A DNA stretch of 30,915 nucleotides, from positions 1-30,915 of the IMG/VR virus record IMGVR_UViG_3300024255_000099. One strand, 5' to 3'. This document shows positions 15,128 through 22,486 of the stretch, piece after piece; the first letter of the stretch is position 1; every line of letters begins with the position of its first letter. The stretch comes from a virus. The notes under the pieces are model-generated. The model was not told the origin of the DNA, made no database searches, and worked only from the letters and a program-made list of their open reading frames with translations. Made by a program: the position numbers and the translations under genes.

Positions 15128-16564
15128 ATGCACATATGCATTGTTGGTACTGGAGCAAGCGGCTGGATTACAGCACACTTTCTTAAAAATAATCCAAAAA
15201 TTAAAAAAATTACAATCATTGGTTCTGATAAAATTCCAACTATTGGAGTAGGCGAAGCAACTACTCACAGTTTTAGAGAGTTTTTATTAAATCGATGCAA
15301 TTTAACAGAAGAAGAATATACAAAATTCTTAATAGATTCTGATGCATCTTTCAAATACGGTGTTAGTTACGAAGGATGGAGTAAGAAGAAATTTTTACAC
15401 CCGTTTGCTATTGGACAACACTTAGGTTACCTATTAGGAAAAAAAGATCCTAATGACAATTATCACAAGTATGTAAGTCCAATACATAATGAAATTTATA
15501 ATAATAAAGTATATCTTGGCACAGATAAACACGAATATTCTTTCCACTTTGATGCTAATAAGTTTATCAATGCAATGACGGAATTAGCTAAATTAGACGA
15601 TAAGATAACACATATTGTCGATACTGTTGTCGAAAGCCAATACGACAATCTAAATAATGTTAGTTGTATTATTACAGATTCAAAGAAAAAAATAACTGCT
15701 GATTATTTTGTTAGTTGTATTGGATCTCAAGCATTTAATAAAACTATCTTTAATGAAGAATATATTTCATATGACGATATACTTTTAACAAACAAAGCAG
15801 TAGCGTGTCCGTTAGCATATTCTGATAGAGCAACTCAATCACACCCTTATACAGTAGCTAAAGCAATGCCTAACGGGTGGCGATGGATTACTCCTACATT
15901 ATCAAGGGTAGGTACTGGTTATGTTTTTAGTGATAAACATATAAGCGTAGACGAAGCAACAAGTCAGTTGTTAGATGATATTGGAGATCGAGATCTTATA
16001 ATTGATCCATTTGTAGTTGATTTTACTCCTAGGCGAGTTAAACAAGTTTTTAAATCAAATATTGCTACTATAGGAATGGCAGCTGGATTTTTAGAACCGT
16101 TAGACGCTCCAGGGCTTGCATTAACTTTAAGGTTTTTAACATTTTTAGAAGATGTATTAGATAATATAGAATCTAAAGATATACAAAAAATAAAGACAAT
16201 GTTAAATCAAGAAGCAGTTATTGATTATAATTTCTTTTGTAGTTTTATTTTACATCAGTATAAAACTTGTAAACGTAGTGACACTGAGTTTTGGATAGAT
16301 CAAAAAAATGTACAATTTGATCCTTATGATGAAATTTTACATCAAGTATTTGATCCTGCAATAACCAAAGCCAATACTCCTGTTTATCCGCAGTCTGTAA
16401 GAGAACCTTGGATGTTTTATAATAGTACTGCTGGCAAAGATATTAGATGGGAAGTAAAAATAGATGAAGACCTTACTGATATTACTGAAACAAAGTTTAA
16501 TGAAAATTTATTGTTTACTCACAAAGAATTGCTCGATAAAATGGTTAAGCAATCTTTAAAATAA
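15128..16564 (+). CDS. Flavin-dependent halogenase (tryptophan halogenase family)
   Basis: A 478-residue FAD enzyme. The N-terminal dinucleotide fold is GTGASGW (Gly7, Gly9, Gly12), followed by TIGVGEATTHSF, diagnostic for the tryptophan halogenase family. Lys76 in DASFKYGVSYEGW sits where the catalytic lysine of PrnA/RebH (Lys79) lies. The halogenase signature WxWxIP appears as WRWITP (251-256) with Thr in place of Ile, followed by RVGTGYVFSD. Glu323 in GFLEPLDAPG matches the catalytic glutamate region. The family adds Cl, Br or I to activated carbons using reduced flavin, oxygen and halide; a cyanophage homologue, VirX1, has been characterised as an iodinating enzyme. No flavin reductase is encoded nearby. 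AGGAG precedes the ATG. Confidence 0.9.
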   Translation: MHICIVGTGASGWITAHFLKNNPKIKKITIIGSDKIPTIGVGEATTHSFREFLLNRCNLTEEEYTKFLIDSDASFKYGVSYEGWSKKKFLHPFAIGQHLGYLLGKKDPNDNYHKYVSPIHNEIYNNKVYLGTDKHEYSFHFDANKFINAMTELAKLDDKITHIVDTVVESQYDNLNNVSCIITDSKKKITADYFVSCIGSQAFNKTIFNEEYISYDDILLTNKAVACPLAYSDRATQSHPYTVAKAMPNGWRWITPTLSRVGTGYVFSDKHISVDEATSQLLDDIGDRDLIIDPFVVDFTPRRVKQVFKSNIATIGMAAGFLEPLDAPGLALTLRFLTFLEDVLDNIESKDIQKIKTMLNQEAVIDYNFFCSFILHQYKTCKRSDTEFWIDQKNVQFDPYDEILHQVFDPAITKANTPVYPQSVREPWMFYNSTAGKDIRWEVKIDEDLTDITETKFNENLLFTHKELLDKMVKQSLK

Positions 16565-16569
16565 TGTAA

Positions 16570-17025
16570 TTAGTCTTCTTCAGCACCCCGGTATACTGAT
16601 ATATTAGGATCAACCCAAGGTTCAGCAACTTTTGCAGCTGGCTGATTCGATATTCCTTCGTGTTCTAAATCCCATTGCCGCGTATCTTCGTTCCAAACAT
16701 AATACTCGTCATCGTTGTTAGGAGTAGGTGAAGGTGTCGGCGCTTCCCATTCTATAGTAGAAGAATTAAACGTCCAACTAGGATACGGCTTTGGCATAAT
16801 AAATGCATCTAATTCACTATTGTATGTATGCCCAATACCGGCATAACAATTTCTAAAGTTTCCATTATAGCTAGTTTGTAGCCAAACACCTTTTAGTCCA
16901 ATAGATTTGATATAGTGCTGCCCTATTGGTTCACTTTTAGGAAATTCTTCATTATAGATATCATTGTTATTAATAACAATAACGTCTATTACTTTATTTT
17001 TTTTAATTTTAACAAAATGTGCCAT
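16570..17025 (-). CDS. Conserved small phage protein at end of fibre cluster
   Basis: A 151-residue protein beginning MAHFVKIKKNKVIDVIVINN and containing NGNFRNCYAGIGHTYNSELD, then FIMPKPYPSWTF and two Trp-rich turns (EWEAPTPSPTP, YYVWNEDTRQWD). The same layout is frequent in marine T4-like phages, usually near tail fibre or accessory genes, and has no proven role. The ATG at 17025 is preferred over a TTG two codons upstream because MAHF is the usual family start; TAAAGG lies upstream. It is the last gene of the right-hand minus-strand cluster and converges on the halogenase, with five bases between their stops. Confidence 0.7.
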   Translation of the reverse strand: MAHFVKIKKNKVIDVIVINNNDIYNEEFPKSEPIGQHYIKSIGLKGVWLQTSYNGNFRNCYAGIGHTYNSELDAFIMPKPYPSWTFNSSTIEWEAPTPSPTPNNDDEYYVWNEDTRQWDLEHEGISNQPAAKVAEPWVDPNISVYRGAEED

Positions 17026-17039
17026 AGTCAACTTTACCT

Positions 17040-18458
17040 TTAGATGTTGTATCTTTTCTTTGCAATCTCATAACTTTTTCTAACATCGCCAGCGGACATT
17101 GCAGAATTATAAATTCTAACCTGTTTCATATATCCTGTAAAGAAAAAATTAGTACTTTCAGCTCCGATTAGAACGTCAGAACCATCTGCACCAGACCAAG
17201 TTCCTGATCCTACTTGTGCTCCGTCTAAATAAACAACTCCTGATCCGCCACTTCGTGTATAAGTAATTTGGTGCCAATTTCCGTCCCAAGCATTTGTTCC
17301 AGCAGCTACGTTACTATTGTAATTTCCATCTTGTACGCCAATTTGTGTATTTCCGTTATTCTTACCTATAAAGAAATCACCGCTTTTATTACCAGCAAGA
17401 GCTTGATAATTTGCGCTAGTGGATCCGGTATATTTGTATACAACACTAAATGTAAATCCATCAAGAAGTAATTCATCTGATATGCCAAATCTAGTTGCAC
17501 AGTGTTCGTTATTACCATCAAATTGAACTGCTTGTTCGTTATCATTATACACTGGCCAATTTACAGCAGTTGCATCATTTCCGCCTACATAGTCTCTCCA
17601 TTTATGATGATTGTTGTTTAGAAGATCTTGTATACTAGGTTCTGTACCATCGCAAACATCAATTCTAGGATCCCAGAATTGTTGCGAGGTTGATGTATTA
17701 GTTGAGTAAAATAAGTAACTTCTATGCATAGCATAAGTAGCACCGTCACGGTACACATAATCTCTACAGTTACCAATTTTAGTCCCGCTTGTATTATATA
17801 TACCAGTCTGCGGATGATCGCTTCCGGTTTCACTTCGATAGGGCCAAGTATGTCCTACAAATAAAAACCATTCATTTGCACCACCTGGCCAACCGCCAGA
17901 GTAAAAATAAGGATTTGTTGTTCGGCCACCGCTTGTTCTAACGTCTACACCGTCATTGGATCGTGTACCCATATAAGTTGAACCGTTACCTACTACACTT
18001 CTTTTCATCCACATACTATGTCTAGTAAATCTAAAATAGTCAATGTTAACATTACTACTGTTCCATCCACCGTCCGCGTTACTAGTCGAATCGTTGCTCG
18101 GTGTGTCCCAAATAATTGCTGTATTTCCGTGAGGATCAGTTGACCAAATTCTTCTATTTTCTGCTGTTGAACCGTTTGCTCCCCAGCTAGTTTCGCCACC
18201 ATTACCAAGGTTCCAGTTTTCTATAGGAAGAAGTGGGTCTCGCCAATCTCTTTGAAACATTCCTGAATCATATTCAGCTATAAGTGTTTCGGTATTTTCT
18301 TCTGTGGGAGTCCAGTGGGTTCCTTGATAAAATTCAACTGCGGATGTTTCTGAATTAAATCTTAAATCTCCTTGTGCTGCGCTTCGTTGTGCAACATTGC
18401 CAGAAGGTAAATTAATAAATCCTGAACTGTTAACTACTGTATTTTTTAAAGTTGCCAT
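17040..18458 (-). CDS. Tail fibre/adhesin with C-terminal LamG-like lectin domain
   Basis: A 472-residue protein. Residues 1-50 (MATLKNTVVNSSGFINLPSG, then RSAAQGDLRFNSETSAVEFY) are the same N-terminal module as in the two genes upstream. About residues 60-290 are an aromatic, Gly/Ser/Asn-rich region of unknown fold. Residues 305-472 look like a concanavalin A/LamG-type jelly roll: AVQFDGNNEHCATRF, GFTFSVVYKYTG, AWDGNWHQITYTRSGGSGVV, YLDGAQVG and GYMKQVRIYNSAMSAGDV. Such domains bind glycans, so this is a candidate receptor-binding protein. GAGGT precedes the ATG. A TATAAATG sequence at the end of the upstream gene could be a weak late promoter. Confidence 0.8.
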   Translation of the reverse strand: MATLKNTVVNSSGFINLPSGNVAQRSAAQGDLRFNSETSAVEFYQGTHWTPTEENTETLIAEYDSGMFQRDWRDPLLPIENWNLGNGGETSWGANGSTAENRRIWSTDPHGNTAIIWDTPSNDSTSNADGGWNSSNVNIDYFRFTRHSMWMKRSVVGNGSTYMGTRSNDGVDVRTSGGRTTNPYFYSGGWPGGANEWFLFVGHTWPYRSETGSDHPQTGIYNTSGTKIGNCRDYVYRDGATYAMHRSYLFYSTNTSTSQQFWDPRIDVCDGTEPSIQDLLNNNHHKWRDYVGGNDATAVNWPVYNDNEQAVQFDGNNEHCATRFGISDELLLDGFTFSVVYKYTGSTSANYQALAGNKSGDFFIGKNNGNTQIGVQDGNYNSNVAAGTNAWDGNWHQITYTRSGGSGVVYLDGAQVGSGTWSGADGSDVLIGAESTNFFFTGYMKQVRIYNSAMSAGDVRKSYEIAKKRYNI

Positions 18459-18470
18459 CTATTACCTCAT

Positions 18471-19466
18471 TTATACCGGATATCTTATAATAACCACGCC
18501 GCTGCCTCCGCTGCCGCCTGCTTTTAGATATGTAGCAGTTCCACCGCCACCGCCGCCTCTGTTTGCCATTGCTGACTGTCCTGGTTCGCCGCTGCCGTGT
18601 TGTCCTGTGCCGCCACACGCACCTACGCCGCTACCACCTTGTCCTACTGGACCAGTGTTACTATAGTTAGGTAGTGGATATACTCCACCTCCGCCGCCGC
18701 CGGCGTAGTATCGTAATTGTCCTGATATCGAAGAAGCAATTCCTGGGCCACCATTGCGACCATAACTTTCTGATAAGAACCAATAATCTGTTCCGCCAGC
18801 GCCACCACCACCGCCGCCGGTATTTTGTTGACCGTCTGATTTGCTGCCGCCATCTGATCCTTGACCTGCTGTTCCTGCGCCACCAGTTGATCCGTTAGAC
18901 CAATTTTGAGTTCCACCACCGCTGCCACCTGCGGCGCCACCTGCAGAATAGTTTCCGCCTCCGCCACCGCCTATAGCTGTTAAACCAAATGCACTTGAAT
19001 TACCACCAGCGCCGCCTTGGCCTCCAGGAGATGAATTAGTTCCTGTGTTTGGTGCTCCGCCGCCGCCTACAACAATAGCATTATTTGCTACAGTACGAAA
19101 TGAAGTACCTTGTAACAGTCCGCCTGCGCCACCACCACCACCGTGATGTCTGCCGCCTGCGCCACCACCAGCAACGATTAAGTATTCAACTTCTCCTGCA
19201 CACACTACGTTAAAACTACCAGCGCCAGTAAAGGTAAATGTTTTGTATCCACCGTGTATCTTTACGTCTACTGCTCCAGTTGCTGTTGCTTTGCATTTCT
19301 TATCTATACAAATCCAGTTAGAGCCATTATATAATTCTACATCGTTTATATCAGTATTAAATCGCATATACCCGACTTGTGGATTAGGTGGTCGATCACC
19401 TGTTATTCCTCTTGGTAACGTAAGAGAACCTGTATCATTGATTGTTAATGTATCTAGTGTAGCCAT
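18471..19466 (-). CDS. Glycine-rich tail adhesin
   Basis: A 331-residue protein starting MATLDTLTINDTGSLTLPRG. The first ~50 residues copy the N-terminal module of its neighbours (VGYMRFNTDINDVELYNGSN). A short beta segment (KTFTFTGAGSFNVVCAGEVE) leads into a ~240-residue Gly-rich domain with many GGGGG runs, ending VVIIRYPV. Gly-rich domains of this kind, which pack as polyglycine helices in the gp38 adhesin of phage S16, recognise host surfaces. The ATG at 19466 overlaps the preceding stop (TAATG) and has GGAGGG ten bases upstream, so a GTG six codons earlier is not used. The Gly runs raise local GC sharply. Confidence 0.82.
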   Translation of the reverse strand: MATLDTLTINDTGSLTLPRGITGDRPPNPQVGYMRFNTDINDVELYNGSNWICIDKKCKATATGAVDVKIHGGYKTFTFTGAGSFNVVCAGEVEYLIVAGGGAGGRHHGGGGGAGGLLQGTSFRTVANNAIVVGGGGAPNTGTNSSPGGQGGAGGNSSAFGLTAIGGGGGGNYSAGGAAGGSGGGTQNWSNGSTGGAGTAGQGSDGGSKSDGQQNTGGGGGGAGGTDYWFLSESYGRNGGPGIASSISGQLRYYAGGGGGGVYPLPNYSNTGPVGQGGSGVGACGGTGQHGSGEPGQSAMANRGGGGGGTATYLKAGGSGGSGVVIIRYPV

Positions 19467-21262
19467 TAGCTGCCAACCCTCCACTTAGTTGCATCGTATA
19501 TTTGTTTAATTTCTATAGCACTTAGTTCTCTAGTATAAACTGCCATAAAATATATCCATCCTTGCCACCTTGTACCAGTATAACCAACTCCGTGTCGTAT
19601 ATCAGTAGTTGCATTTGCTGTAGTAGCATATCCGCCAGCGTCTGCTGATGTATATTGTGCTCCGTTTTTATACCAGTACGATCTATTCTTAATTTGATTT
19701 CTAGTACTGACTATAAATGCAGTTTCATTAACTGTACCTAAGAAGTTACCGTCGCTGCCTCTTCCAACATAAGGTGATCCATTAGGTCCGTTGGTTCCAA
19801 AGTAGTAACTAACACTTCCGCCTGGTTCGTGTGTCCAAGTTCCTGAGCCGCCATATGATTGATCGTGAAGGTTTCTACGTCCAGATAACGTTGTTGGCGT
19901 TAACCACATCATAATAGTTTGAGCTCTTGAAAAGTCCATAGTTCTTGCATTATAAGGAACTGTAAGGTTTGAACTACCGTCAAAATACAATCCGCCGCCA
20001 TTTTTACCGTCTTTTCTTAAATATCCGTTTGAGAAAGAAGCGTGATTACTATTGCCACTTAAATCTCTAATTGTTCTGTTTCGCCACTTTTCGTCATTTA
20101 GACAAATGTGTTTACTCATATCAAATGCATATACTAGGCCTTCCTTAGAAGCACCATATAAATTATCAAGTTCTATTTGGCCGCCGTCTAATACTCCAAC
20201 CTGTCCAACATCTCTTTTGTATCTTATAACTACAATACCACTTCCGCCAGCACCACCTGACGATGCTGAGCCGCCATTACGACCACTGCCGCCACCGCCT
20301 CCGCCTGTGTTTGGTTGTCCATTTTTTCCTGTAGGCTCTATTGCGCCATCATATATATCACTTGCACCAGCACCAGTGCCGTCGTTGGGGCGATCGCCGT
20401 AGCCACCGCCGCCTTTGCCGCCGTCACCTGGTTCGGCATTGCTCGAGCTACCGTGAACTCCACCGCCACCACCGCCTGAATACCAAACTTGAGCACCAGT
20501 TATTGCACTTGGTTTACCTATGCCGCCGTTGCCTGACTTAGCTGCTGTCCAATTTCCTCCAGGAGCTCCAGCACCGCCACCGCCTCCTGTTGGATATCCG
20601 TTTGTACTTGATCCTCGTCCTTGACCGCCATTAAATCCTTGGCCTGCTGTTCCTGCTGCGCCTGCTGGACTGTGTCCTTCACCGCCTCCTGAACCGCCAG
20701 ATCCTGCATCGTATGTACTCCAAGATCCACCTTTTCCGCCGCCTATTGAAGTTAAACCAAGTGCGGTTGAGTTTCCGCCTCTGTTAGCTCTAGGCATTCC
20801 GCTATAGCTGCCTGGATTACGTTCTCCAGTTCCGCCAGCTCCTACTGAAATAGGATAGCTTCCTGGAGCTAGATCCATTTTTCCTGATAAGAAGCCGCCG
20901 CCTCCGCCGCCGCCTCCGACCCAAGCGCCACCACCACCGCCACCAGCAACGATCAAGTATTCAACTTCTCCAGCTTGTGTTACGTTTAAAGTTCCTGCGC
21001 CTTGTTCATTTGTAAATACGTGTACAGTATACGGAACTCCGTTTTCTACTATATTATAAGTTTTTTCTGCTCCGGAAGCCGATGCTTGTATACTACCATC
21101 TGTTTCTCGCCATTGACCGTTACTATAATACTCTAGTTGATTTAAAGTTGTATTGTATCTTACGTATCCTTCCACAGGACTTCCCGGGCGTTGAGCAGTT
21201 GTTCCCGAAGGAATAGTTATAAATCCCGTATCATCAATGTTAGTATTTTTTAGTTGTGCCAT
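19466..21262 (-). CDS. Tail adhesin: glycine-rich domain fused to LamG-like lectin
   Basis: A 598-residue three-part protein. Residues 1-52 (MAQLKNTNIDDTGFITIPSG, GYVRYNTTLNQLEYYSNGQW) are the shared N-terminal module. About residues 65-360 are a Gly-rich domain (AGEVEYLIVAGGGGGGAWVG at its start, SGIVVIRYKRDVG at its end) parallel to the one in the next gene. About residues 375-598 are a LamG-like domain: LVYAFDMSKH, RDLSGNSNHASFSNG, GGGLYFDGSSNLTVPYN, AQTIMMWLTP, SYWYKNGAQ and IYFMAVYTRELSAIEIKQIY. It therefore combines the adhesive parts that are separate in the two downstream genes. The start is three bases after the previous stop; the ribosome site is weak, so coupling is likely. Confidence 0.83.
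   Translation of the reverse strand: MAQLKNTNIDDTGFITIPSGTTAQRPGSPVEGYVRYNTTLNQLEYYSNGQWRETDGSIQASASGAEKTYNIVENGVPYTVHVFTNEQGAGTLNVTQAGEVEYLIVAGGGGGGAWVGGGGGGGGFLSGKMDLAPGSYPISVGAGGTGERNPGSYSGMPRANRGGNSTALGLTSIGGGKGGSWSTYDAGSGGSGGGEGHSPAGAAGTAGQGFNGGQGRGSSTNGYPTGGGGGAGAPGGNWTAAKSGNGGIGKPSAITGAQVWYSGGGGGGVHGSSSNAEPGDGGKGGGGYGDRPNDGTGAGASDIYDGAIEPTGKNGQPNTGGGGGGSGRNGGSASSGGAGGSGIVVIRYKRDVGQVGVLDGGQIELDNLYGASKEGLVYAFDMSKHICLNDEKWRNRTIRDLSGNSNHASFSNGYLRKDGKNGGGLYFDGSSNLTVPYNARTMDFSRAQTIMMWLTPTTLSGRRNLHDQSYGGSGTWTHEPGGSVSYYFGTNGPNGSPYVGRGSDGNFLGTVNETAFIVSTRNQIKNRSYWYKNGAQYTSADAGGYATTANATTDIRHGVGYTGTRWQGWIYFMAVYTRELSAIEIKQIYDATKWRVGS
19477..19482 (-). promoter_or_regulatory. Shine-Dalgarno site for a TAATG-coupled start
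   Basis: GGAGGG on the minus strand, ten bases before ATG 19466. It lies inside the 3' end of the upstream adhesin gene and supports ATG 19466 as start, since the alternative GTG at 19484 lies upstream of this site. Confidence 0.5.
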
Positions 21263-21265
21263 TAC

Positions 21266-22120
21266 TTATTTCTTCAACTCATCTATCTCTAGTTTTAAAC
21301 TTTTAATTGCTTCAATTAAATAAGCAGTTAGTTTTGTATATTTAATTCCAACAACATCATTGTTTGTATCACGAGTAACTAACTCCGGTAAAACTTCTTC
21401 GGTCCATTCAGCAATTAGTCCGCTTTCGTGTTCGTTATTATCTAATCTATCATAAGTTACGCCGCGTAAATTTAATATACTAGTTAACGCATCTTGGATT
21501 GGATTGATGTTTTCTTTAAGTGCAATACTTGAAGTTTCAACAATACTTACAGCAGTTACCTGACCACCAAAGCCAGCTCCGCCGGATACTACTAATGCTC
21601 CAGACGTAGTTGAACTAGAAGCAGTACTTGCAGAAGCTCTTAACTCAGCAGTAGTTAATCTGCCAGGGTTTGGTACAAAGTTTAGTCTGCTGCCATCTGC
21701 TACACTTAGTGTATCTTCTGTTCCAGTAGTACCATCGGACATAGTAATATAGTAAGTACTATTATCTGCTGCTGTTCTATTTGTAACTGTTAGTGAAGGT
21801 GCCGTCCAACTTAAAGTGCCGCTACCGTCTGTTTGTAAAACATTACTTGCTGCACCGTCATCTGCTGGAAATGTTAACGTATAGTTACCAGCAAGTGCTG
21901 CTGGGGCTTTAAGAAGAGCATAATTAGTATCGCCGTCTCCTAATCTAATACCGGCATTTGAACTGGTGTATAAATCTTTAGTAAATTCTGTAACACCTGT
22001 ACCATCAGGTGCTAATACAATATTTGAATTAGATTCACGTGACGTAAATGTGTTTGTTGATGTAGAAAGACTTCCCAAAACCTGTCCACCTACTACTCCT
22101 GATGTAATTTTTCTTGGCAT
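21266..22120 (-). CDS. Tail fibre protein with S74 intramolecular chaperone
   Basis: A 284-residue fibre. The N-terminal part is a Thr/Ser/Gly-rich fibre region with repeats such as VLQTDGSGTLSW. From residue 197 it carries a Peptidase_S74 (intramolecular chaperone) domain: SSIALKENINPI with the likely cleavage Ser197 and the conserved Lys, then ILNLRGVTYDR, HESGLIAEWTEEVLPELV, VGIKYTKLTAYLIEAIKSLK and a closing coiled coil. In known cases this domain makes the fibre trimerise and then cuts itself off, so the mature fibre may be about 196 residues. The usual SD after the Ser position is SS here. AAGGAAG precedes the ATG. Confidence 0.88.
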   Translation of the reverse strand: MPRKITSGVVGGQVLGSLSTSTNTFTSRESNSNIVLAPDGTGVTEFTKDLYTSSNAGIRLGDGDTNYALLKAPAALAGNYTLTFPADDGAASNVLQTDGSGTLSWTAPSLTVTNRTAADNSTYYITMSDGTTGTEDTLSVADGSRLNFVPNPGRLTTAELRASASTASSSTTSGALVVSGGAGFGGQVTAVSIVETSSIALKENINPIQDALTSILNLRGVTYDRLDNNEHESGLIAEWTEEVLPELVTRDTNNDVVGIKYTKLTAYLIEAIKSLKLEIDELKK

Positions 22121-22130
22121 TGTTTCTTCC

Positions 22131-22466
22131 TTATGTAGTTGCTGTTTCTATACCGTAAACCATAACTGCTGTATTAGCCTGCGATGAACGTGCATAGATT
22201 TGTCTACTAGCATCAATTACTACACCAGTTCTTTCTAGAACACCGTTTGGTAGTATTTCTGTTTCGTATTCCAAATAGTCATCTGCTACTGGTAAAGTTG
22301 CGCCAGTTGGGTCTGTTTTAGCTATAGCTAATCTAACTGTAATGCTAGTTGAGTTTTTGTTGCATATACTTACCGTAGCTACACTAAACGTAGTCACCGG
22401 TACCAAATATATTGGTGTATATGTTGTAGCAGCTAAATCTGCTGATCCTAATATTCCGTTTGCCAT
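22131..22466 (-). CDS. Small virion structural protein (111 aa)
   Basis: A 111-residue beta-rich protein (MANGILGSADLAATTYTPIY, TFSVATVSICNKNSTSITVR, EYETEILPNGVLERTGVVID) with a short sandwich layout. Similar proteins sit between large tail proteins and fibres in marine T4-like phages and are thought to be part of the virion; the exact role is not known. GGAGA precedes the ATG. The gene lies 20 bases after the giant tail gene and 10 bases before the S74 fibre. A late promoter motif within the 3' end of the giant gene may drive it. Confidence 0.65.
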   Translation of the reverse strand: MANGILGSADLAATTYTPIYLVPVTTFSVATVSICNKNSTSITVRLAIAKTDPTGATLPVADDYLEYETEILPNGVLERTGVVIDASRQIYARSSQANTAVMVYGIETATT

Positions 22467-22486
22467 TTTTTAATCTCCAATTTTAA

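Noticed and set aside
18397-18666. Pro-rich plus-strand frame opposite the Gly-rich adhesin
   Set aside because: Polyproline is the direct antisense image of the GGN glycine codons; it has no independent support.
19466-19484. GTG at 19484 as start of the Gly-rich adhesin
   Set aside because: The sister proteins begin MATL or MAQL, which matches ATG 19466, and GGAGGG lies just upstream of that ATG.
18480-20960. GC-rich patches as horizontally acquired DNA
   Set aside because: The local GC rise follows exactly the Gly-rich coding stretches and needs no other explanation.
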